A DNA stretch of 64,000 nt from Terebella lapidaria. Taxonomy: Eukaryota > Annelida > Polychaeta > Terebellida > Terebellidae. Below the pieces are notes generated by a model. The model was not told the origin of the DNA. It saw nothing but the letters and a program-made list of their open reading frames with translations, and made no database searches. How positions within the stretch are numbered: the stretch's first letter is position 1; every line of letters begins with the position of its first letter. This document shows positions 1-12,800 of this stretch, in pieces. Position numbers and translations under genes: made by a program. The DNA lies in NCBI GenBank assembly GCA_949152475.1, contig OX424560.1, forward strand, positions 39,439,719-39,503,718, read 5' to 3'.

Positions 1-54
1 TTGAGTTCTTTCACCATGTTCACTCTGAAATTCTCCCTGTCATAAGGCACTTAC

Positions 55-1901
55 ACAAATGAACGTAGTCATTCTTTCCTCGCTCGCTACGACTGGCTGC
101 AATGGCCGCCTTGGCCGCGAAGAGGAACGCAGGAGTCGTGCACATCGGTGGCTCTCCGAGAGCTTAATGTAAATAGACACCAAAATCAAATAGATCTCTT
201 GGTCAAAGGTCCATGAACTCTAGAGAGAGACTAGATTCTAACTGTATGTATTGGATTGCTTGATTGACGACCACATGAACTGCAGGATTAATCTTTCATT
301 GGAAACTTATTAAACTAAATTAGATTTAAATTTTATGTGTCAAAAAAAGCTACTGGTACTAACAAGCCTACCTTTACAGGAAAACACGCCCACGGTGTTT
401 GGTTTGTCCTTCAGGAAACTGACTCTCAAGTCTGCTGGTATATCTAGGGCAGTCGGGGGCTTGTAATCCTTGTAAAAATGTAACAAAAAAATTTGTTGAC
501 TGGTTATGTCGTACAGTGATAGCAAATATGTAGTAATAGCAAATGCAATGAATTTCTAGCCGAAAATTTGCTACCTTCCATACGTTTACATTTACTAGTA
601 GATGGATGCCCATGAACACAGAAATCATATTGAATGACATGCATGGGTATTGTGTAGGGTATGTCTGCTACTGGGAAAGGTTGTAAGTGCTTTGTGTCTC
701 TTGTCAATAATCATAAAGCTATTATCATGATTATGTTATAATAGCACTCAATGATCATTATATCCTTTGACCGATTCCAACAATCCCAGCTTGTCTAGTG
801 TGCATGGCTAGAGTTCGGTAGGAGCGTACTGACCCAGGTTGACGCGGTGAGCAGTCGTCCCGTCTCTGGATCCATGACTTCCCTCTCTCTCAGCATCATC
901 CCCAGCCCGATAACAAGTGCTCCCTCCATCTGGCCCACGTCAACCGCCGGGTTCACGCTGCCGTGAGTGAAAAACAGCATTACTATTCAATGCAGATTCA
1001 TGTCCATGCCACTTGAAAGCAGTCGGTTCACTATCAGAATTCTGCCTGATGGTGGAGACTCCACCTCTATTATCCATGTGACTTGTTTGCCAGTTATCTA
1101 AATGCTCATAGCTAGAGAATCATAACACAGGACCATCAGATTCTATAGACAGGACATACATCAACACCCTGTATTGGCTCTGGGAGCAAACGTTTGATAC
1201 CTGCGGCCGATGTCGCTGTGTAGATCAGCTCGTAGTATCTGGCTCTCTCCGGTCAGTACGTCCACCTCAGCCTCTGCGACCAGCACGCCCAGGCAAGTAT
1301 AGTCCAGCTTATTCTTTGTCGGTGAGATGTATCTGAGGCAGACGGGTTGAAAAGGTGACTCAAACTATATCTCTGCTAAGGGTGTGAATATTACCGACCT
1401 AGTCACCGACATGATCCTAACGTTATAATTATTGACTGTACGCCAGAGATTGCATGATACTGGGCAAATGTGACTCTATTCCTGCCTGTTTGTAGAGAGA
1501 CGGATAGACAGATGGAAGAATGAATGAACATACTTTTCTGTGACGGCCATGTGAACACCAGCCATGTGCGCCTCAGAAACTAGCTTCTTCCAGTCTGAAT
1601 CAGGATGCTTGGCTCTGATTGGCTCCAGCTTCTTCAGTAGTGTCTTACAACTCTCCTCTATGGTCTGGTTAACAAATACATACATAGTCGATATGAGTTA
1701 ATGAAGTTGATTACAAGGATAAATACAATGTAGCTTATAGCCTACTAGTATACCTCTATTTAGGTTCATTTGTATGGGGCTCCACAGAGTTTTCCTGCAA
1801 GTCACATGATGATTTGGGAGAATCCAGTGACATACTAATATAGTTAGGCATCCCGATTGAAAATCGGGAGGCCTTATGTTTTTGTCTGTTTTTTTTTTTT
1901 T

Positions 1902-1947
<46 letters not shown>

Positions 1948-2302
1948 CTTCCGCCGTTCGGTTTCCGGATCATAACTCTTGAACGTTCTTCCAGTCTGAA
2001 TCAGGATGCTTGGCTCTGATTGGCTCCAGCTTCTTCAGTAGTGTCTTACAACTCTCCTCTATGGTCTGGTTAACAAATACATACATAGTCGATATGAGTT
2101 AATGAAGTTGATTACAAGGATAAATACAATGTAGCTTATAGCCTACTAGTATACCTCTATTTAGGTTCATTTGTATGGGGCTCCACAGAGTTTTCCTGCA
2201 AGTCACATGATGATTTGGGAGAATCCAGTGACATACTAATATAGTTAGGCATCCCGATTGAAAATCGGGAGGCCTTATGTTTTTGTCTGTTTTTTTTTTT
2301 TT

Positions 2303-2347
<45 letters not shown>

Positions 2348-2430
2348 CTTCCGCCGTTCGGTTTCCGGATCATTAGGCATCCCGATTGAAAATCGGGAGG
2401 CCTTATGTTTTTGTCTGTTTTTTTTTTTTT

Positions 2431-2475
<45 letters not shown>

Positions 2476-3859
2476 CTTCCGCCGTTCGGTTTCCGGATCA
2501 TAACTCTTGAACGCCTCGATCTATCTTTCCGAAATTTTCACAGCTCATCCGAAATACTTTGCTTCTAACCCCTATTGTTTTTCGTCGAGATCCGAAATCC
2601 AAGATGGCCGCCAGCGGCCATTTTGGAAAAAAAAATCGGGCGATTCCTGTCAATGTCATAATTTGATTCAGGCAATTTCCAGGGGGAAAAAATTTTTTGG
2701 GTGTATTTTTTTTTGGACTTAGAATTTTTCCCTCACCTGCCCCCATGCAGATGTAATACTGTGACTGAGCCATGCTACTGTATTCACTGACTGCAGCCTG
2801 CATGTCCAGCATGAGGCTAGGCTCTGCCCTCTCAGCCAGTGCAGTATATGAGAGCCCTGCTCAGTAATGCCTGTGATAAGGCAATACCCCCCCCCCCCTC
2901 TCCCTCCCCCACCTCCACTGTCAGCCAGTCTAATCTGCATATGAATGTAGCAATGTATCAGTGACTTGTATGCACTGCCCCTCTTCCCCCCCCCCCCCCT
3001 CTCCTGTCCCCTCACCCCAGTTTACTATACTAACACCAACAAGTTGGAACAATGCCCTCCTTCCCTTTCTAAAGAAAACAATAGGTGGTTATATAATGAT
3101 GACCCAAACTGAAGATAACAGCTTTGAAGGTCTGCCTGGGCCTTGCTTGCCGGTCAATTGTTCATTGTATTCAGTTAAAACAGCACTGTGTTTATCTGGA
3201 TGAAACTACATGCATTGTTTTGTTTTCTAGCTGTATTTCACATGCAGTGACCAAATTATCATTGTTTTACTTAGTCAGAACCCAGAATAATTTCCTTTTT
3301 GCTTGTATTGTGAATGTCTGTCATGTCTGTACATTTAATACCTATTGAGATTAAAACAAATATCTGATGGACATTTGTCTAGTGAGCAACTGCTATAATT
3401 TGAACTCTCACTCCCACCTGTGTTCAATAATCCTGGTATATGTATTATAATAACAGTCAAGTTTCACCATTAGAAAAGAAAAGAAAAATTGGGGGATGCC
3501 ACAAAGCCTATAGGCTTTTATGTCTAGTTTAGTCACATTATGTAATTTCACAGTTCAAAATTCAGTAAAATGGACTTAGACATAAGAAAGAAACTTGGAC
3601 TTAGACATAAGAAAGAAAGGGTGTACATCAGTTTGTCATTTGTCATCACCTCATATCATCATGTAACCAGCCCTATCAATAAATCTGTCCATAATACTGA
3701 TCGCAGGAAAGCACCACAAGACAAACTAACCCTGCAGATGTACTCAGAGCTCTGACTCCCAGCCGTTACTGCAGAGTTTGGAGCGGTCAGCGTGTTACAT
3801 CGCACGATCTTGATCAGGTCCTGGGGAATTCCCAACATCTTCACAGTAATCTGCGCAGC
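55..3859 (-). CDS. Oxidase exons 26-31: C-terminal molybdopterin domain
   Basis: Exons 3731-3859, 1534-1664, 1201-1332, 834-957, 372-468 and 55-162. Exon 26 reads TVKMLGIPQDLIKIVRCNT, exon 28 LVAEAEVDVLTGE, exon 29 SVNPAVDVGQMEGALVIG, exon 30 LRVSFLKDKPNTVGVF and exon 31 ALGEPPMCTTPAFLFAAK, whose GEPP Glu is the catalytic base. Exon 31 ends in phase 1 with donor GTAAGT, so at least one more exon follows off the left edge. A truncated duplicate of exon 27 lies at about 1988-2065. Confidence 0.9.
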
Positions 3860-6800
3860 CTGGGAGTTACAATACCGAAACGATATTCATAACTCGAACA
3901 AAACCATGAATGATCTTGTAAATGCAACGAAGTGCAAAACTTTTTCCAGTCTATGTTTTATAGCATATTGATCACAAAATGTATGAATCTCAATTTTTTT
4001 TCTACCTCTTAATTACCGATATCAGACACTGAGTATGCTTGATTTTTCACCATTGACAATGAGATGGATAGTTAAGGGTCACATGACCAGACTGACCTTG
4101 ATGTCAAGTCCCTGTCCAAACTCCACCCCGCCGTGAGAGATAACGACAGAGCCGTCGTGGTGATATACAGCCAGGTAAACTGTGAAGGTGAAACTCGGGG
4201 CGTAGGTGATCAGGAACTTTCCGGGAGTCATGGCCATGCCTCGCTTGACCCACTTGTTCTCCTGTAGGTATAGAGCAGACTCATACAGGTATCAGTAAAT
4301 CCAATCCCATTTTGTGTGCGATTTGATAATTGTTCATGAAAACGTGACAGCATACTTTGTTGAAGTTTTCAATGTTTTTCTGCCTGTTGTGTACATCAGC
4401 TGACACAAGAGCATTCTGCCAGAGTAGCTCAGTGTGATCGTTTGTCATCGGGGCCCCGAACAGCATCATCTGAAGAGAGTGTGACAAAAAATTAGGGCAT
4501 TTTGAGGACAGTGTGACAAAAATGTTGACACATATTATGAAGTCTTAATATGTGTTTCTATCTGTTTACACCAATGTTTACCTGTCCTTGTTTACACGAG
4601 TGTTTCTATCAATTTATACCCATGTTTACCCGTCATTGTTTACACAAATGTTTCTACCTGTTTACATCAATGTTTACCCGTCCTTGTTTACACAAGTGTT
4701 TTTATCTGTTTACATCAATGTTTACCCGTCCTTGTTTACACAAGTGTTTCTATCTGTTTACATCAATGTTTACCCATCCTTGTTTACACAAGTGTTTCTA
4801 TCTGTGTACATCAATGATTACCCATCTTTGTTTACACAAGTGTTTCTATCTGTTTACATCAATGTTTACCCATCCTTGTTTACACAAGTGTTTTTATCTG
4901 TGTACATCAATGTTTACCCATCTTTGTTTACACAAGTGTTTCTATCTGTTTACATCAATGTTTACCCATCTTTGTTTACACAAGTGTTCCTATCTGTTTA
5001 CCTCTCCTTGTTTACACAAGTGTTTCTGGCGGAGAGCGATAGGATCGGCTCCGATCTCATGAGCGACATGGTCCATCATCGTCTCCACCAGAAGATGCGC
5101 AGGCAGCTGGCCTGTACAAAACAGTGGGATAGTGAGGACAAAAACAGGGGTTGTTAATGCATCATGTGTTATTTCGACACAACTTTTATTCAACTTTTTA
5201 ACAGAATCAAAATGTATTGTCAGTACACACACCAAGCCCTGCCTTTCACCACATAAGATAATATTTCACAAACTGATTTGGTATTTATTACAGCAGAAGA
5301 GAAGTACAATGTTCAAACATTTCATAGAATCTATAACAACAGAATCTATACCTGGGGATCGCATGGCAGAGGCCATTGTGACGTCAGTTTTCATGACTTT
5401 CGCTTGCGCGTGCATGTTTGTGAAGTGGTATACTGAAAGAGCAGAAAGCAGTGAAAATGCTGAAAATGGTAAATACATCTTCAACTTACAAAATTACTAC
5501 TTGAAACTGCTAATTCAACTTGTATGAGCATCTGAGCATTTAATATTGACAATATTAAACATATCAAAAGATACTGGTTGAGATATACATGTATCCCAAC
5601 ATATGTTACGATATAAAAAGCCCTATATGACGGTACCTCCATCACAATGCTCCATGACAGAGTCTGCAAAGTATTTGATCACAAAGTTAACTTTGTGACC
5701 TGCATTCCAATAAATCTTCATCTCCATTGCTTGAATCATTCCAGAATTGTCCACTCCAGCCTGCCATTAAACGTATATCATATTCTGTTCTTTTATATAA
5801 AGGTGTAATAAATGTGATAACTAGATGTTCTCCGGTCCCTGATGACTATGTGGGTGTATCCCCCTGATGCCTCGTCATCCCTGTCACAGAGAATGTGACT
5901 GCAGATAAAATATCTTTATCCTGCCTCAATATCACTGAAGTTTCATATTTGTTGATATACGACTAATTGCATTTATTTCTTGTCAAATAATTTTCCCGAA
6001 GCTTGCAAATGATTGAAGCATAAAAAACTAGACGTCAAGGCCTAAAGATGCCTTGGAGGCATTTCGGTGTGATGATTAATTTATAATATATACTAGATAT
6101 CGACGAAAATGAAAAATGTCGACTCCGCAAAAAAATATGGGGTCAAGGTCAAAGTTCATCCATAATACCCATTAGACATGTTTGTCTACGGCGACGAGTC
6201 CGAAAATAACGTCCGTTTCGCTCTACGACACACCGTTCCCGAGATATCGACGAAAACGAGAAATGCCGACTCGGCAAAAAAATTTCGGGTCAAGGTCAAA
6301 GTTCATCCATAATACCCTTAAGACATGTTTGTCTAGGGCGACGAGTCCGAAAATGACGTCCGTTTCGCTCTACGATGCACCGTTCCCGAGATATCGACGA
6401 AAACGAAAAATGCCGACTCGGCAAACAAATTTCGTGTCAAGGTCAAAGTTCATCCATAATACCCTCAAGACATGTTTGTCTAGGGCGACGAGTCCGAAAA
6501 TAACGTCCGTTTCGCTCTACGAAGCACCGTTTCAGAGATATCGATGAAAACGAAAAATGCCGACTCGGCAAACAAATTTCGTGTCAAGGTCAAAGTTCAT
6601 CCATAATACCCTCAAGACATGTTTGTCTAGGGCGACGAGTCCGAAAATAATGTCCGTTTCGCTCTACGAAGCACCGTTTCAGAGATATCGACGAAAACGA
6701 AAAATGCCGACTCGGCAAAAAAATTTCGGGTCAAGGTCAAAGTTCATCCATAATACCCCTTAGACAAGTTTGTCTAGGGCGACGAGTCCGAAAAGGAAGT

Positions 6801-9800
6801 TTTAACCTGTTAAAACCAGTATTTATTACACACTTACCTCTATAATAAACACTCTTGGGTAATCTTACCTGGCTTTCAAAAAAGAGGGTAATAATGCCAT
6901 TAAATTTTTTAATGGCAAACTCTCTTAAACTAGTCGTTCTATGCCCCTCAGACAGCAGTCATTCATAAAGGTTTCTTGACGAAACCTGACTGCCGCAGTG
7001 GTCTCTGAGAAATGTTTCTTGACGAAACTGTTCCCCCGGAACCGCCATTACTTTGTCCCCCAGAAGTTAGGCTGGGGAGGCGGGAGGGAAAATAATCGTG
7101 TTTATTATAGAGGTAAGTGTGTAATAAATACTGGTTTTAACAGGTTAAAACTTCCTATTTATGTCCACACTTTGACCTCTATAATAAACACTCTTGGGTT
7201 ATCTCAGAATAACCACAGGAGGAGGGCTAACCCAAACCCCCAAGGAAACATCATTGAGGCATAGAACGAAGTATTTCTGAGTTTAGAGAATTTATGGTTT
7301 TTATTTAATAGAAAGAAGCCCCCACGCGCCAGTATTTACAAGTTAGGTGTTTTAACCCGGACGAGTAATTAGCCCGGAGGTTTATTAGCGCGTGCGAGTA
7401 AATTCATAAACTACCACAGAATATTACCTGGGTAAGAGAGTGGAGTCGTCGAGAAGGTTCCCCCGCAGTTGTCTTGCTGGCGGCGGGACAACGTAAAATT
7501 TTCCTCCACCAAAAAAGAGGGACAAATCGACCTTCGAGACGACCTGTCCGACCGTCGAAGTGTGTATGTACAAGTGCTGCATATTTACAGACGGACCGTA
7601 CTCTGCGCGGCCACCACGGGTCCTAGGTGGTAGCCGTCCTCATCCTGCCACGTCAGTTCCCTGCAGTAGAAGGAAACAAAGGTATTGTTAGAGGCCCACG
7701 AACAGGCCTGCATGACATCGGACAATGCAACATTATTCATGAAAGCGAGTGACGACGCTAAAGCCCGCACATCATGCGCTTTCACACGGAAGGAGCCCGA
7801 CGTTTGTGTTTGAGATTTCTCGTAGCAGAAAAGAACACACTTTTTGACCCAGGAAGAGATCGTTGCTGCTCGAATATCTTTCGGGAAATTCTTCTTAAAG
7901 GCAACGAACAAGAGACGTTTCCCCACATGAAGCTCCTTCGTGCGACGCACGTAGATGCGAAGGGCTCTAACGGGACACAATTTCGCGTCTTCCTCCAAGC
8001 CCGGCCCCAACGAAGAGGTAAGGGACGGGATGCTAAAGGACATAGACGGGGTCTGAGCTAACTGAGTCTTAGCCAAAAAGGAGGGGATGACTCGAAGCCT
8101 AACAGCAGAGCCATCCTCCTTCCACTGCACTTTGGAAAAGTCGAGAGCATGGAGCTCACTACGTCTCTTCCCCGAAGCGAGGGCCAAGAGGAAGACAGTC
8201 TTTAACGTTAAGAACTTCAAAGACGCTCGCTCCAACGGCTCAAAGGGTTCTGAGAGTAAACAATTTAGAACGAGCGATAGATCCCAAGACGGTACGGGAT
8301 TCCTCGTTTTAGGTCTCTCGATAGCAAAGCTATTCAACAACGCAGAAAGACTGGGATCTTGACCAAAATCCACTCCCGATTTAGGCTTAATGGTTTTAGC
8401 GATGGCAGTCCTGTAACCTGCGAGAGTCGAAGGGGCCAAACCCTCATTGAACTTCTCGAGCAGGAACTCGGAAATCAAAGGAGCAGTGACCCTGAACGGA
8501 CTAATCTTCCGGCCACGACACCAAGCACAGAATCTAGTCCATTTGGATTCATACACTGCCAAAGAAGATCGTCGATTTGTTCGGGCGATCCTCGCTGACA
8601 CCTCCCTAGAAAAGCCCTTCTTTCGGAAACATCGCTCGACAAGAGCCACGCGTGAAGTCTCAGCGTGGCTGGAGCTTGATGAAAGACGTCGGACCGGGGC
8701 TGCTTGAGCAGATCGTGACGGTCCGGCAACGGCACCGGGCTGTCCGCTAATAGTTCCAGAAGGTCCGGAAACCAAGGCTTCTGAGGGAGCAGCGGAGCGA
8801 TGAGAACCATCCTGGCTTGATGTGACTTGAACTTGGCCAGAACCTTCTCCATCAACACCGCTGGAGGATAAGCATATAGGAACATCTCCCCCCAGTCCGC
8901 TGACAAGGCATCGACCTCCAAGGCCTGCTCGTCCGGGATCGGGGAGATGAACAAGGGCAACTTGGCGTTCCACCTCGTGGCAAACAGATCGATCATGGGC
9001 GTGCCCCAAAGGTCGCAGATTGCACGAAAAACCCCTGGGGATAGAGACCACTCCGTGGGCTGGATCTGACCCCGGCGCGACAACCGATCGGCTAGCACAT
9101 TCATGTGCCCCGGAATGTGACGTGCACGGAGAAGGATCTGACGCTCGTGACACCAGAGCAACAGATCCACGGTCAACTGGCAAAGAGTAACAGACTTCGT
9201 ACCGCCTTGCTTGTTGACATACGCCACGACGGTGGAATTGTCCGTCGCCAACAACACGACGTGCCCGCAAAAGTGGCGTTCCCAGTGCTGTAAGGCGAGG
9301 AAGACGGCCCTCATCTCCAAAACATTGATATGGTCGTCCCGCTGCGACGGAGACCACAGACCCGAGACCTCGTTCGAATCCCAATGGGCTCCCCAACCCT
9401 CCAAACTGGCGTCCGTAAACAGATGCCTGGAGGGAGGCGGCTGCCGGAACGGAGACCCGTGGTAGAAATTTACCGGGTCCAACCACCAGCGCAAGTCTCG
9501 AACCACCTGGTCGGACACCGGCACTAACTGTGCCATGTCCCCAGTTGCTTGCGACCAATTCGCATGAAGCTGATGCTGAAGAGAGCGCATGTGCAGGCGA
9601 CCCATCGGAACCATTTTTTCCGTAGCGGCTAGGGAACCGATGAGAGACTGCCACCTGGAGGCTGGTTGCGGAACATGATCCAGAAACCCTCGGGATTGCT
9701 CGGATAACTTTAAGTGACGCTCCTCGGTTGGGATAACAGATCCGGAGATAGTCCGAAATCGATAGCCCAGAAAGACGAAGTCTTGCCGAGGAGATAAGTC

Positions 9801-12800
9801 TGACTTTTTGGGGTTGATCTTGAAGCCCATGGAATGGCACAGATCCACCACCCACTGAGCCTGTCGCACCAGAGTCCGCGGACACTGGTGACGGATCAGC
9901 CAATCGTCCAGGTACTGAAACAGGACGATGCCATTGCGATGGGCCAGGACCTGCAGTTCCCGGACGCACATGGTGAAAATCCACGGGGCGGTTGACAGGC
10001 CGAAAGGCAAAGCGCGAAACTGCCAAACCTGCCCGCGAAAGAAAAACCTGAGATACTTCCGGATGGACCGCCTCATGGGCACGTGGAAGTACGCATCCTT
10101 GAGATCGATGGTAACCACCCACGCATTGAGAGGCATGGCCGCCCTCACCACTTCGGGAGTCTCCATGGTGAAGGTCGGGATGTGAAGGAAGCGATTGAGA
10201 GCCGACAAATCGATCACCGGCCTCCAACCCCCTGACGCTTTGGGGACGACGAAAAGAATGCTGTAAAACCCGGGGGAATGATCCGAAACCAGTTCTACCG
10301 CTCGTTTTTCGATCATGGCCGAAATTTCGTCTAACAACGCCTGACGCCTTTCGGCATCGTGCGGAAGAGAAAAAACCCTTGGAGCGAGCGTCAAAGGTGG
10401 AAACTTCACAAACTTGAGCCCGAACCCCCGACGCAGCGTCGAGACTATCCAGGGACTGGCTCCTAGTTCCTGCCAACGAGGCCAGAAACCACTTAGTCGC
10501 GCGCCGACAGGTTCGTCTGTAGCTATAATACTGACGGAGCCTAGCTGACCTGGACACTCGACCCCGCGTTGAGGGGCCGGAAGAGAGAGCGAGGAACATA
10601 CCTGTTTTCTTCGCCCCTGCGGACTTGGATGGGCTTGACGACTTGCCGCGGCCGCGGGCTCCTCGTCCAGAACGCCCTCCTCGCTGGGTGCCGGCAGGGG
10701 CCTTACGAAAGGGCAGGTCAACGGCCTTGCCCCTGCCCTTACCAGACGTACCAGCCACCGGTTGCTGAGGCTGCTGGGGCTGAGAGCGCTTCCGCTGCTG
10801 CTGCTGGGCCAGCATCTTTGTCCAGCGCTCCAAAGCTTGGGACTGGGCCACAGATGCCTCCGAGGTAGCCTTGGCCCTCTCGCGCTCCTCCTGGCGTGAC
10901 CTTAGGGACTCGAGTTCCTCGTGAATACCCTCCGGGAACAGGAAAGGCGACGCTGGACCCTCCTCGGGCAAAACTGGGTGAAGCCTCAGACGAGAGGTCA
11001 TCTGGTCCGAAACCTTGAACGGGAGCTTACTTAAAACGGCATCCCGCCTCCACAACTCAGAGTTCCACCACAGGTGTGAGTCCACGGCCACCTTATCCGC
11101 AACTGCCTTCCCGACGGACTGAACTAAGCCTATGGTTCCGTGCAGAGCCTGAGCCAAATCCGCCCGATCGAGACGTTCGTTGTTCAGGACCTGATCATGA
11201 CAGGCCTCCAACGACTTGGAGATTGCCAGAGTCAGCCAATCCATGGCAGAATCTACGGCGACGCCCAGACGTACAGCAGACTGCAGATCCACAATCTGCG
11301 ACCAGGGCAAAGTCACTGACTTCGGGGCCGAAAGGATATCCTGCTCCTGTAACTTGGCCGGATCCAACTCCAAGACGGAGGACGAGTAGAAGTCCTGGAC
11401 CTTAGGACGCGGCAGGTAGGATCCCACAGGGAAGCGACCACGCTTGGCGCACTCGGCCGGTTTCCCAGAAAGAGTGTTCCTTACACCCGGAGCCAAAGGA
11501 AAACGTAGGGCATCTCGGGGGACACGAGGCTGTTGAAGCTCCCGCTCCGTGAACGATCGAGCCCTCTTCGCTGGCGGCGGAGAAGTAGAAGCCTGATCGT
11601 GAGGCCAATCGTCACCTGCCAGGCGCCTGACAAAATCCAACTTCTCCGGCCACGTGCGCTTAAACGGATTGTTGGACTCGTCATCCTCTGCCACCGACGA
11701 AACGTCATCATCCCTAGGCCTCTTAGGCACAACCAGACCGGAAGAGCCAGGAATGGGATCTGACAGTGGAACGATCCCATCCTGCTCCGCCACGAAAGGT
11801 ACATCCTCTGAGGCAGAGACAGATGGCGCAGGAGAAGGCTGCGACGGCTGAGACACCGGGAGACGCTGGACAGCCGGGACCTTAGGGCCTTGCTGAGCGA
11901 AGAGTGCTTCCAGCCTACCCAAAAAATCCTGGCGCATCGAGTTCATCTCCACCCTGAACTCATCCTTCGACAGGAAGTTGTTCACGACAGGAGCTGGAGA
12001 GTCCTCTACCACTGAATGGTAAACGGTGGACGCAACCGACGCCCTAGAACCCGGAGACTTAACGGCCGCTGGCACCGAGGACGGACCCTGGGAAGGAGCC
12101 GAAGCTGAGCTCTGGGTAGGACCCGAGGTGGACGCCAAAGGAAGAACGCGGTTGGGAGAAATGGACACCCCGCCTTGCTCAAAATCCTCCGCCACCTGCG
12201 GAAAGAAAGAAGGTTTAAGCACAAAGGAAACTGATTTCTTCGACAAAGATGAAGAAGCAGTACCCCGAGCTTTAAACCCGGGCCGGAGCACCGGCTGTCT
12301 AACAATCACCCTAGGAGACAGTGGGTACCGACCAACACCAACACCCGGTCGTGTGACACCAAAGGGTTTGGGGGCACGGCATACGGGAACCAGTACCTGG
12401 GCCCTGGCAGCCCCACAAGGGCTCCCGGGAACCGGGACCCGGGACCCGGGAACCGGTAGCCGGTTCCCGGGAACCCACACATGGTTCCCAGGCTTAGCAG
12501 GGCGACCTGAGCCTGAAGCACAGGCGACAGGAGCCGAGCCCCGTGGTCCGGAATCCCACCCCGGAGCCCTGGAAGCCGAAGCAACCAAGGACGGAGAAGG
12601 CAAACCAGAGCCACAACCCCAGGCAGTAACACGGACCCCGGAAACCGCAGTAACCGGTACACCGCCCACTAGCCGTTCACAAACCGAGACGCCAGAGTTG
12701 ATCTTCCGGTTATTGGCCCCCGGAGACAACAACTGAACGGAGCTCAGAGGAACAGGGTGAGAGTTAGACACCGTGCCCGTAGGCCTGGGTGAAAAACTCG

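Noticed and set aside
1..35. Coding-looking ENFRVNMVKEL on the minus strand as the last oxidase exon
   Set aside because: The frame does not follow exon 31 and the family expects a different C-terminal motif; the window edge leaves it undecided.
1698..2510. Poly-Lys and poly-Phe open frames
   Set aside because: Translations of long T tracts.
4550..5157. Two overlapping open frames of 170 and 201 codons
   Set aside because: They read through the 48-bp minisatellite; the only coding here is exon 23 on the other strand.
12026..12736. 236-codon plus-strand frame opposite E1 gag
   Set aside because: GC-rich antisense shadow of the gag repeat region; no such frame at the same place in E3.
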